From contig SSNU01000148.1 of assembly GCA_012064415.1 (NCBI GenBank), positions 1 through 51,636 on the forward strand: a stretch of 51,636 nt of DNA, in the 5' to 3' direction. Below, piece after piece: positions 22,861 through 34,984 of this stretch. Numbering within the stretch: the first letter of the stretch is position 1; every line of letters starts with the position of its first letter. Position numbers and translations under genes: made by a program. Origin of the DNA: Gyrodactylus bullatarudis (taxonomy: Eukaryota; Platyhelminthes; Monogenea; Gyrodactylidea; Gyrodactylidae). The notes under the pieces were generated by a model that ran no database searches, was not told the origin of the DNA, and worked only from the letters and a program-made list of their open reading frames with translations.

Positions 22861-25475
22861 GAAATATTTCTTTCGAAGATGATTTCTTATTCTTATTTTA
22901 CAACTACATATCTCAACATAAAAGTTAACAGCTCATAAAATATAGATAACATAATAAATATGGAACTCATTCAAAAGTATTTCAGAAAACGGACTGATCT
23001 CTCAGAAAAGGGCTTATTTTGTAAGAAAATTCTTTAATAGTATCGTTTAAATCAAAAACAATAATTTAAAATTGTTACCATATTTGAGTAGTTTAGTTTC
23101 CGTTGTTTTTATTCTGGAAAAAAAAGATTAAATAGAAGAGGGTCGAAATTATTAATATCGTAGCTTAAAAATCTCAAGAAAGGTAATTAATTAACTTGAA
23201 GAATCAGAAGCTAAAATATTCCTCTCTGATCAGTGATCACTCATTTAGTAATGATAAGCCTTATTTTACCTATAAACGTTGACTCAATTTCATTGAGTAT
23301 GCTTGTTTGTTCAATCTATTTACTTTAAGTGCGCGTAAAATCCGATATCCGTATTTAGTTACAAAATAAAAAGTACAGGCAACCCTGATGGTTATTAGTA
23401 CAGTATTTTGAAGATCTAATGGAATTTCCAGTAAAAAAGGTAAACGAGAAAACGTCAAAACTCAATTTTAAAACAAATAAGATGAATATGCAAATACAGC
23501 ATACCATGAATAGTTAAAATGGTCGTTAAAATTACTTTCTGTTAAACACTTATTTATTAAAACTGAAAATTTGTAAACTCTTTAGATTGGACAAAATTTC
23601 TCACTCTCTCCTTTATCCTGATCTTCATTAAGTAGAAACAAACAGGTGCTTTTCGATTGAATTTTTCTAATTTACATCAAACAGAAATTTATTTGCAATT
23701 AAAAACTCATACAAGATTTATTTTTCATCTTTCTCTTTATAAATCAACACAATATGTTCTATTTTTAATATTTTCTAACAAAGTCTTATTGGGTGATTTC
23801 TTGATCCAAAAATTTACTAAATTTGAAGCTTTAACAGATAGAGTTCACACAATTGCACAATTGAATTCTTCGGGTCTGATTACTTATTATCTTACCTTTT
23901 TATTTATGACCCTATGAAATTGATTTTCAAAAAAACATTTTTAACAAGAATAATCTATCTTTGAACTATAATTGTACAGCTCATGTTTGACGAGTGCTGA
24001 TAATTTTTGTTTATTCTGATAGCCTTCCTTTTGAATGGGTGACAAGAAAAGTATTTTCTGAGACCTGAATTAATAATATTGAGTTGTTAAAGCTATAAAA
24101 ATTAGATAGAAAATAAACCAATCTATTTTATGGGAGTGAAAGTAATTTTCTCTTGTTTATGCTAAAGTGTCAATTCCAACTCTCTTTCTTCAACTGTCAT
24201 GCCTAACTTTGATTAAATCAGCTCATAAATCTACACTACCCCACCCTAGAATACAAATGGAACAAGGACTCAAGTACATTGGGAACAATTCTTCTTGTCT
24301 ATGCTTAAAAACGTAAGGGAAATTATATATTTTTCAAAAACCTTAACCATCATAAAGGAAGGCATTCCATTGGAAATAATGGTTACCATGTTGGCGATGT
24401 ATTTGAAATGTTTATGAAAAACATCTACCAGATACATTCTTAAATGATTGAATGTATTCCTCATGCCATTCCTAGAGAAAGAGGGCGAGAGGAAATATAC
24501 TCTATAGTACATAGAAAAATGAAGAATGAAACAACATTACTCTCTGGCCATAGCTATGCCTCTCTATTCATGAGAATTAATAGGAGGAAGGCGCAAAAAT
24601 AATTCTGTAACAACACTGTATTGAATGATTTGGCTTGAAGGGAGTGAAGAATTCGAAATATGAAATAGGGTGAAGGAACAAGTTGCTTGCATCATTTATA
24701 AAGGATAGTTTTGAGAAATTTATGCCCTTTTTCAATGAATACAGTGAGTCATTCATATGTTGGTAGGTTTTAAATGTCAAAAGTTTTACTATTACAAGTG
24801 GTTTCATAGTCTTTTCATGATCTTTTTCTTTATCTCTAATATATATATATAATTTTTACAATAACATAACTACTTAACAGTAGATTTACTATATTTTAAT
24901 TAGTTGAATAGAATTTAAGAAAATCTGAATTCTCTAGACAGTTGAATGACGGATGAAAATTTTTAGTTCACCTGTACTCTTATACATAAAAAGGCTGTAC
25001 ATTTTCAACCAATCGATTAAAATTGGATTTTAAACAAGCATATTAAAAACAAAACAATTTCTAAAATATCCTTATAATATCAGAGTAATTTAAGCACTAG
25101 TCAAAAGTTTATCATGTTTGTTTACATGCCAGAGTAAGAGAATAATTTTGTACATTTAGCTACACTTTAGTTGAAATTTTTTCATTTTTAGTTTATCGTT
25201 CTAATCGAGAAAGGGTGCACTGAACAATATTTTTATATCATGTCTCTACAGTTTCATACATACATGATAATACGAGTATATCATTTGTCATCTACGTCGT
25301 ACATTGCATAATGAAAATTCAGACATTTTTCTATTTGATGTCGTTTCTAAAGAATGGTTTTCCACCCCACACAGCTAGAAAATAAAGTGTATAACAAGGT
25401 TATTTTTCATAGGTCGATTTCCATCATATATACAATTAATTTTCAAATTTTTGCATTTTAAGCCGATTCGTTTGG

Positions 25476-28400
25476 ATGCGTTTTCTGATTATTAATATCC
25501 TTGTTCTCTCACTTGCATTCGTAACGGTGATAAGCGGAGCCTGTGGCTATGCAAGCTGTGAACTGCCTACGAAGAACTATGATCCAAATAAAATTTACGT
25601 CCACCTGATACCGCATACACATGACGATGTTGGCTGGCTCAAGACTGTGGATCAGTATTTCTATGGTACAAAGAGTTATTATCAAAATGCCATTGTTCAG
25701 ACCATTTTAGATTCAGTCATTGCTGCGCTAGAGCAGAATGCGGAAAGAAAGTTCACCTACGTTGAAATGGAGTTCTTCTCAAAATGGTGGTATAAACAGA
25801 ATGATGTTGTTAAGACAAAGGTTAAGAAACTGATAAATAATGGGCAATTACAATTTGTTCTAGCTGGAATAAGCATGTCTGATGAGGCTGTTGTCCATTA
25901 TGACGAATCTATCAATCAGCTCACCTGGGGTGCTCACTTCTTGAATGAAACATTTGGAGAGTGTGCTCATCCCAAGGTTGCCTGGCAAATAGACCCCTTC
26001 GGACATGCCAGAGATCAGGCAAGAATTTTCTACGATGCAGGATTCGATGCTGTATTCTTCCAGAGGATCGATTACAAAGAGAAACTCGAACGGAGAATGA
26101 ACAAGTCACTTGAATTAATGTGGATGACAGATCCTAATGCTGATGTGAAGAAGTCGAGCTCAGCAAAGAATTTATTCACTGGGATATTTTATGACAGCTA
26201 TTGCTATCCACAATCCTTCTGTTTTGATACCCATTGCCAGGATCCAGTTGTTGTAGCTGATCGGGACTCTGAAGAGTACAATTCTGATGCAATCTCTCAA
26301 AGGTTCATCAATTATGTACGCTCGATTCGTCATAGTTTTGCCAGTAATCATATCCTCGTTCCAATGGGCTGTGACTTCACCTATGAGAATGCTCACAAGA
26401 ATTTTCTCAGTACTGACCTGTTAATCAAGAGTGTGAATGAGCAATTCCGGGCTAATAAAACCAATATAGTTCTTCTCTATTCCAACCCTACATGCTATAC
26501 AAAGGCAGTGAACAGGGCATTTAATAAAATTGAGTCAATTCCATATAGGAGGGGGGACTTCTTTCCATATGTGAGTGAAAACGATAGACATTGGTCTGGA
26601 TTCTTTACAAGTCGACCTGCATTGAAATTCTTCATAAGACGTGGTTCAAATCTGCTCAAATTGTCAGAGCATGCAAGTTTGAGATTTATTCTGTAAATAA
26701 TATGTAATAATTGTCTTATTCCATAATTGTAGATGCTACTCAAGGCGATTATAAGCGAACCGAGCTCAGAACAGATTGACAATATCAGCGCATCTGTCGA
26801 TATCTTGCGTAGTTCCATGGGCATAATGCAACACCATGATGCTATCACTGGCACCGAGAAACAGCATGTTTCTAATGATTATGCAAAATTATTGCACAAA
26901 GCCATAACAGACAACGTAAATAGAATAAAAACATGGTTCACTCAAGAGGAAGAAATTGAAGGAATTGTCTTTTGTCCCCTGTTGAACATAACCGTTTGTC
27001 AATATGACGAAAAGCCTTTTGGTTTCAGATACACTGAATTGGAAAATAAAACAATAAGGCTTTTCGCGTACAATCCCCTTGGCTGGGAAGTGGATGACTA
27101 TTTATTCCAAGTGCCGATCACTTTATCCGGAATGTTTCCCCATGATTATATAATTACAGTGAGAGATGTCAGTAGCAATGAAGAAATCCAGCATCAAAAG
27201 GTTCAAGTAGACTCTATAACACAGGAGATACCAGAGCGCAAACAAATTCGTGATCTAACAGCAAATTACAATGTCTTCTTTAAGCCAAAAAGTCCCCTGA
27301 AACCATTGAAGATGAAGGAGTATAGTGTTGAAGTAGTAAAGATTCCACAAGATTCAAATCTTTCCGATGTTAAAGCCACCCTAATCACAGAAAAAAAAGT
27401 GATGAAATTCAAACATTTTGATCTGATTCCCACAGAGGAGGAAGCTGTGAAAATAGGGATAAAATCTGATATAGGCGGAGAGTATAACGTAACATTTAAG
27501 TTGATGAAATATCTCGGAAATCCCCAATTTTCAAATAACAGTGGTGCATACATCTTCAGTCCATATGGCCAGGCATCAGATATTGGAAAACCAGTTTTAA
27601 TTGTAAGTTTTAAACATGTCCCTACTTTGAAGTAGACATATACAATAAATTAAATATATTTAAAGTATTCCTCTGGGGACTTGTTTGAGGAGTTAACAAT
27701 GGTCTTTTCCAATTATGCCAGCTTAAAGGCTAGATTCTTCAAATCTGAGGAGATTGAAACATCTTGGACTGTCGGACCGATTCCGGACAATTCAGGCTAT
27801 GATACTTATGAGATAATTGTTCGCTACAAAATCGAAGGTCCAGGCCTTTCACCGAAAGAAAAAGGTAAATTTTCATGTCTTTGCAGTTGAGCACTTTGCT
27901 CACGTATCAGAATTAATCAAAAATTTTAAATAATGTCTTCCTAGATGAAAAAGGATCAAAGTTCAAATGTTAAAATTATTTGTTTACTTGACATAACTAT
28001 CAAGCTCATAGATTGCTTGAATAAATCCTTTTCCATTAATCCTTAGGCGAATTCTTCACTGATTCTAATGGTCGCAGGATGATACGAAGGGTCCGCGATA
28101 AGAAACTCGACTGGAATTTATTCTCTGAAGAACCAAAGGTTGAATTTCTAGCCGGAAATTATTTCCCCATTGTAAATCGTATACAAATCCATGGAACAGC
28201 AGATCACGAAAGTTCAACACCGATGGGCTTTGCAGTCTATACTGACAGGGCACATGGAGGCTCAAGTCTTGATGATGGAGAAATAGAAGTAATGCTACAC
28301 AGGAGATGCATGAGAGACGATGGATTCGGTGTTGCAGAAGCTCTAAAAGAGACTGGCGTTGATGGAAGAGGTCTCGTTGTGAGAGGAACACAAGTGTTGA

Positions 28401-29976
28401 AAATTAATCCTCTGGATAAACTACTCAGGGAAGATAGGAAAACAGCAATTAAACATTACAACAATCCAGAAGTGTTTTATACATCCGAAAGAAACCCTAG
28501 TTCAAAAAGTAAGTGATTGATATTGTATTACAAGGTTTATCAACAATTAATTCGTTCCATGTGCTTGAGGTAATATATACCCTAGACTTGTCCCATTTGG
28601 TAATGAATGTCACTGAATATTACAGTTTGGAATCTAGATCACAAGGCTCATATTCACCAAACAAAGAAAAAAATGATAAAACTGATTTTTATGGAAATTA
28701 TGTCATATTTCAAATCTCAAGTTAGTGCCGAATTCCCATTTTTTAGAACTTTGAGTTGAAATCAGACAAGAATCACGATTAGACAAGGAAATCATTAAAT
28801 CTTTGATAAACTCGTCATTTATCGGGGATCTAGAACCACCAGAATTGCATTGTCAAGCAGTAGAAAGGATCAAAAGATCAAAATTCAATTTTCACATAAT
28901 AATATAATTAGTTGATTTTTCTTGACTACTCTTGATCGTAAAAATTTACTTTCGATCACTCTCACTTTGAAATCAGCGAAAATTTTCGTTTGGTTCTAAA
29001 TTCACGAGGAAGCTTTCGAGAACAACAAGCGTATATTTGAGTGATAAAAGTTATATTTCGCCGGGTCTCTTCATATTCTTGAAAATATTTTCAGGTTATA
29101 GAGCTTTATTCAACGGTATAAGTATATTCGAAGGGCCATTACTCGTGAAAATCTCATGCTTTTCTTCACTGTAAATTAGTTGAACTTCTCAAGGTTGAGA
29201 ACACGTATTTTTTCAATGAATGTTTTTTATTTGAAAACAAAAGAACCTTTATAAAGCTTGATTTTACACAGACTTTGAAAGGTCTATGTCTGATGAAATA
29301 TGATAGAAAAATTTTCAAAGGACAGGTGCAAAAATAAGGGTATCAAAAAAATTATTATCATGATATATTGCTGTCAATGAAAGGCTTCAGGGAACTGTTC
29401 ATTTCCTTAAAAAATGTTTACATACCAAAGCAATATGATAAGATTATTCTTGAAATGTAAATTTTATTTCTGCCACATCTCTTCCAGAGATTATAGCTTT
29501 TGTTGTTCATTGAGGTGAAAGAAAAATTGAAAATTTCTTGTTTAGATTTGAAAATGGATTCCTTTGCCTTAAATAAACCCTTACCTGAAGATATTCACTT
29601 GCTTAGTCTATCAACATGGCCATTGAGGAATTTCACAACAAAAATTGGTCATATGTCAGACGAGAAAAAGATTTTGATCAGATTCGAATCTCTCTATGAT
29701 GTTGAGACAGATGAAACAGTCACAATTTCCATGACAGATTTATTCTCCGGGATCAGAATAACCTCAGCTACCCCGATGACTGTCAACTCTCTGAGGACAG
29801 CCGAGGAAGCGGAAAAGGAACGCCTTAAATGGCCAACATCCAAGTTTAGTTCAAATGAAAATGTTAATGAATTCCTCAATAGTGAAATCAACAAAGCTAG
29901 AAGAGCAGGTCTTGTCAATGTCATATTCAAGAAGGGGTCAATATCCACATTTATCTGTGAATATGAGAGAGTTTAA
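25476..29976 (+). CDS. MAN2B1: lysosomal alpha-mannosidase (GH38)
   Basis: Lysosomal enzyme that removes alpha-linked mannose from N-glycan fragments. Exons: 25476-26672, 26733-27602, 27666-27864, 28047-28508 and 29546-29976; phases agree, giving about 1052 aa. Residues 1-20 form a signal peptide, followed by HLIPHTHDDVGW (Zn ligands His49 and Asp51), WQIDPFGHARDQ (nucleophile and Zn ligand Asp173), FFTSRPALK, and MQHHDAITGT (a third Zn His at 433 or 434). The C-terminal beta domains follow, with SWTVGPIPD, GEFFTDSNGR, LAGNYFPIVNRI, DRAHGGSSL and DIHLLSLSTW. Length and domain order match lysosomal rather than Golgi GH38 enzymes, and no transmembrane anchor is present. The first intron (60 bases) looks like GC-AG; a GT-AG alternative from 26692 to an AG at 26758-26759 also keeps frame and would change only a few residues. 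Other introns are GT-AG. Confidence 0.94.
28735..28990. repeat. degraded foldback-family copy in mannosidase intron 4
   Basis: Contains GTGCCGAATTCCCATTTTTT, AGAACTTTGAGTTGAAAT near the left end and GATCACTCTCACTTTGAAATC near the right end. These are the inverted arms of the foldback family of 35752-38138. The centre has diverged. Confidence 0.55.
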
Positions 29977-31539
29977 ATGTAATTTTCTATTTTCATATTA
30001 ATTATAAATCAAAGAAAAGATTTGAAAATTTATCAAATTGAAATTTTGACTTGTATTTCGAAATCATTTAGTAGAAATGTATCTTGATGCATATGAGAGA
30101 ATTACAGAATTCAGTTAAATATTTCAGATTCTTATTAAACTAATTCGCATCTCAAATGACACAGTGTAATCAGCTTGATTGCCCTTTGTCTGATCAGAAT
30201 CTTGTGAGAGATAAGAGTCAAAATATAAATAATTTCTCCTCACAAGTGATCATGACAAAACCTTTCATCATTTGAAAAGATTATCTAACTGAAGAAATAC
30301 AAATTTTTCAGACTAATCTCTGAGTATTAGCATTAACCAATAAGTTAGATTTCATTATGACGCTTTAAATTTATTTTTGAAAGAGTTTTTTAAGCTTAGG
30401 ATATTTTTAAAGCTTCAGTCAGTCCATGATTAAGTGTCTGGTCAGTGATAGCATGTTAAGACGCAATATTCTATCCTATCCAACCGAATAAATTATTTTT
30501 TAATTTACTTACAATTAGTATATCTTTCATATGCTATGAGAATGTTATATTTTCTGATAACTCTGTCTTTTTTTCTGAATGTTCGAAGAAGTTAGGTTGT
30601 AATCTTGTAAGCTAGTCATCACAATCTTTATGATAAGTCTAAATGACCGAAAATATACGGGATAATTTAATAAGAGAATAATATCGAAAGAGATGAAAAT
30701 TGATCAAAATTGGACAGATTTTTCCAAGACCTAGATTTCTATGCATGTATTTGCAATTCATATGTTCACATTGTTTTTATTGATTAACATCAAACTGGTT
30801 TAATCATTAGAATTACTGACCTAAATAAAGATTAATCATATTTTGTATCAGAAATCAGACAAGTCAAATTAATTAAATACAATAGCATGTGGATAATAAT
30901 AATATGTAATAGACTTGGACGAAATTTTCCAACTTTTCCCAGCCTTATCTTGAAGATAATCGAGAACTAAGCATTTCTTTCTATAAACCATACAAAATCT
31001 CGATTAATTTGACAATTTTTGAACATGCGCCAATAAATTTTACTACGAGAAAGAACAAAATTGAAATTTTTTAATACTTTTTGCAACAAGTTGAATAAAC
31101 ATAAGGACTCAAAGTAAAAATTGAGTCTGTTTTTCACATGTTGAAAGAAATTCCTAGGAAATTAGGTGATTATAAGAAAAATGGGATTTTTGTATAACAT
31201 GAAAAAAAATTTTGATTTTCAAAAATGTGCTTTTCGTGGTTAAAACATCAATTTTTGACTAAGGAATGAAGCATTTTCCGGGTTAAATAAAATTTTGTAT
31301 TACCCTAATATAAAGCATGTTAGGTTCTAAGGTTTTTGGATAAATTTGAAGAAAATTCTAGATTTATTGTTAAAGAAACTAAGGGTCACAGTGTTTTTAG
31401 ACATTAAACCTACTAGCAAAGCGTGGTCATTGGTTATTACTATATCCATGTGAATCTAACTTGATGCGGATTGTCTTCTCACAACTAGATGTCAGAATTC
31501 GGATAAGCAAGTGTCAATTCCATAAGAGAGTCAAATAAT

Positions 31540-31635
31540 ATTCAACTCATGGTGGCAGATGTAGACGCGTTTCGTCCTTATTAGGACTCGTCAGTACATC
31601 ATAGCCAGGATTCGAATCCAGGTCTTCAATGTTCA
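31540..31635 (-). ncRNA. type I hammerhead ribozyme in a tRNA-like (pol III) repeat
   Basis: Read on the minus strand: a B-box-like GGATTCGAATCC at 31620-31609, then GAUGUA (stem I, 31600-31595), CUGACGA (31594-31588), hairpin GUCCU-AAUA-AGGAC (stem II, 31587-31574), GAAA (31573-31570), CGCG, the cleavage triplet GUC (31566-31564) and UACAUC (31563-31558), which pairs exactly with GAUGUA. A further GGC/GCC pair extends stem I beyond an internal loop. All invariant core bases of the hammerhead are present. Stem III is minimal (closing A-U plus C-G), as in animal satellite and retrozyme hammerheads, which often act as dimers. The pol III box plus hammerhead layout recalls the schistosome satellite and the retrozymes. 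Only one copy is seen, so activity as a monomer is uncertain. Confidence 0.82.
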
Positions 31636-32439
31636 TTGAGTTTAAAACTTGAGTCATCATTGGTCAAATTTTTCAAAATTGATTTTATGCCCACTATTGT
31701 TGAAGGAATGCTGAAAAACATCCTTTCTTAAAAAATACTGAAGTAGGCGTGTGAATAAACTAATTCTATTAAAGGTATATAACAGCGTAGCCTTTTCATC
31801 AGCTTTCATATGCCAGATTTCCAATAAAAATCAAAAACAATCATCATGGCTCTAATTGAGAATTCAAAAGAACTTTTAACCAAAATTGAATTTTTTCCGA
31901 TCTAAACCAAATAAATATTCATGCAATTTTTTCTTGTTTTCCCAAATGTATCAAAACGAAAAACTTTCATTGATAAAGTAAATGCAAGAAATTCTTGTTA
32001 TTTTTTTCACGCGGTGTTTCCCTTTTTCTTGGCTTCAACCAACCATTGAGAATAGATTTATTTTTGAATCTTTCTAATTTTTTTTATTTTAAAACTGGGG
32101 TTGTGTACAAAAGAGGTCAAGAAAATTCCAAATCTGTTCTAATGCGTAACCGTTATCGTTATGGAAGCTGAATTTCAATTTTTTGACTGCTTGAAAATCA
32201 ATGAAATTTCGATAAATCAGAACATCTCGAAAATCGTAGAACTGTCGGAATTTTGACCGTGATATTAAGCTTACATGTTTAATTTTTCAAATCAATAAAA
32301 ATTTTCAGGTGAAAATTCGAAATAATAGGATTTTGGTGCCAAATCGAGGTTTAACAGCGACGATATTTTTCTTTTAAATATTCTTTTTTCAGAGTTTTTT
32401 TCTTCAAATGGTAAAAGTGGGCCAAAATATCATCAACAA

Positions 32440-32610
32440 GTTCGAATTCACTTGCAGAAGTTCACTGAAATTCGTCATTACTGTAGCAAATCGAACCATT
32501 TGAATTTTTCGATTATCATGAAGGCAAATTATCCAAAATCTTTTTCTCGGAAACATTAAGATCTTCGCAATCTCTATGGCCAAATTCGAATTCTTTGTCT
32601 AATGTTGAAC
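32440..32610 (-). repeat. GACGAAGAATT-family repeat, copy C (inverted)
   Basis: The reverse complement begins with a variant of the family end (ATTAGACAAAGAATTCGAAT) and finishes with GTGAACTTCTGCAAGTGAAT, aligning to copies at 13321-13514 and 20440-20615. Diverged but collinear. Confidence 0.5.
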
Positions 32611-34984
32611 CCAAATATATATATCCACATTAGCTGCTTCGAATCATCATAGTGGATGAAAATTTTGGGTTCAAAACTTGAAAATTTTTTTCAATTTTTT
32701 ATGATCGAATAGAATTTAATAATTTCGAATAAAATTCTAAATTCAATTCAGTAGGAAAAATTTCCTACTTGGTTTTGAATTGACATTAGAACATTTATAG
32801 AGTTGTAAATAAAAAAAGTCAAGTGTACCATTCATTCGTCGAATGAGGGAAGGTTATATATAAATGTGGTACAAAATATTTTTGCCACCCATCCAGAGAG
32901 ACATCCAAAATAACATAGAGGTAAATAAACACAGAGAAGAGAGATAAGAATCTCGTTCAATTTTAATTTCCTTGATTAAACCCTGCACAAGGCTTCATTA
33001 TTACCATCATTATTATTGGTACAGTACTTACAGAATATATATTAATGGTCATTGATAAAAAATCCATGTGTTGTCCTGTTAAAGATGTGGATACACTCCT
33101 TTTCTACTGACATTATCAAGTTTTACAACTTTTAAAAATACTGTTACACAATAATACAAATAATAGCATATTCACCCTCTGAAAAGTTATTATTGGGTTT
33201 AATGATCTTTTCTTTTTTAATAAAAAGTGAATTATCGTTCTTGTGAATGATATACCTAGTTATCTACCACATAGAGATTGAAAATGATTAAGATTCTTAC
33301 AGAGAAATCAAACTAAAGGTTCCTTTGAAGAATCATTAAAGTTGGAGAAAGCTGATATAATTATATTTTCTTCAAATAAAATTTAACTTCAAATGGCAAG
33401 TCTACAACATTGCCAAGTATTACATGTGGAATGAATATCTAATGTCAGATCGAACAAAAGGAGTGGAATCAAGTTGATACAAATATCAATTTGATTTATT
33501 TCACCAAATTTATCAAAATTCGATAATAAAAAGGTTTTTCTGAATCTTCCTTTCAAATATTAAACGCACTTTAATGTTTTATTTTCATGATATTAACTTG
33601 AAATCACATTATTTCTTGCAGTTGAGATGCAGAACTGACTTGAAAATTTTGAATGACAATTCTGATTGGACAACGAGCGTTTTTTGTTTGAAAATTTTAA
33701 TACTTTTGTTGATCTTATTACAGAGGAGAATTTACCATTTTTACAAAAAACTCCACATTTTTCTTTGAATAGTCAGTAATAAAATTCGGTACCATGTAAA
33801 TAAATGTAATTTATTTCTAAACTTTCACAACCAATAGTTGTGTATTTTTTCCTCTTCCAGAGTAAAAGTATCACCATTATTTCCCATTTAACTTGTTTCA
33901 TTAAAATGGTTATTCAAATTGCAAAGAATCTCTTTCCCTCAAACACACACACAGATGCTAATCTAAAAGATGCTGGTGTTGTTATAACTATCGAAATGAT
34001 TTTGGAGAAAAAAATTAAATGTACAGTTTTAGAATAATATTTCTCAGAGGACAGGATAAATCTTTATCCCTCTGCTTTACTACTTGTATAAGGGAGCAGC
34101 TACTCCAAATCTCCATTGGACATTTTATATGTATAACTCTTTGAGATAAATTTGTAAAAATTGCCAGAAATTCTTTTCTTTCTGCTTCTAGAATGTTATT
34201 TCAAAATCTCAACATTCAAGCCAATGTAGGAAGAAATCCAGTGTCATTTCTCATGCTAAGCGATTTTTGTCAATACATCTAATAGAAGTAACACATTAAT
34301 CCCCCTACTTTTCACATTCACAAAAGCAATTTCTCTCTTTTGGTCTTTTGGATATTTTAAAAAGAATCTTTTGAAAGATTTGCCTCTCCTCCTCCTCTTC
34401 ATCTTTTCCTCAATAGTTTCTAGACCTTTTTGTTGCTCTCTTGTATAAATTATACATACTTTTTGAGTTGTTCTATTTGGAATCCTATAACTAATCCCCT
34501 TGAAGAACAAATATTATCATGAAGAAACATTGTACATTGTACATTTAGAAAGTGAGCAATCCAATATACAATATCTATATAATTGTTATGATTATATTGT
34601 AAAATATACAAATAATCTTTGAATTAACAATACATTTTTTTGCAGGCTAATGTTTTTATGTGTGTTCTCTAAGGGAAAAATAAAGATGATGAAAATTACA
34701 AAATTAAATACAGAATAGAACAAAAATATGGGAAGAAGAGAGATTAAACAAATTCATGTCTAAGCCCTTCAGCCAATGGGGATGCATCCTTATCTGCCAA
34801 CCTCATATGAGATATGAATTTTTGTATTTGAATGTGAAACAATTATAAATTCTAGTGTTATCCTTGATAAATAACATTTAAAAAGACTCTTAATCTATTT
34901 AGAATACATTTTGCCACTGTTTTTCATCTCAACAATTTTAAATGGACTATAAGGAAGACTATTAGTTTCAACAAAAGATTTATC

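Larger units (their letters stand above)
19159..25475. other. intergenic interval between divergent hunchback and mannosidase genes
   Basis: Contains the presumptive promoters of both flanking genes, a SINE-like element, a GACGAAGAATT-family repeat, a piggyBac remnant and a LINE scrap, each listed separately. No further gene was recognised. Short open frames at 23270-24810 are AT-driven and resemble nothing. A GT-rich microsatellite patch lies near 19480-19495. Confidence 0.55.
29977..34984. other. intergenic interval between mannosidase and transporter
   Basis: No protein gene recognised. A possible mannosidase polyadenylation signal AATAAA lies at 30487-30492. The tRNA-like repeat with a hammerhead (31540-31635) and a GACGAAGAATT-family copy (32440-32610) are listed separately. 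Small open frames at 33574-34510 have no recognisable domain; one on the minus strand at 34256-34510 is rich in Lys/Arg but otherwise featureless. Confidence 0.55.

Noticed and set aside
25921..26396. Antisense frames within the mannosidase exons
   Set aside because: They are shadows of the strongly conserved sense coding sequence.
34256..34510. Basic 84-codon minus-strand frame
   Set aside because: Lys/Arg run arises from a CT-rich stretch on the plus strand; no domain, no supporting splice context.
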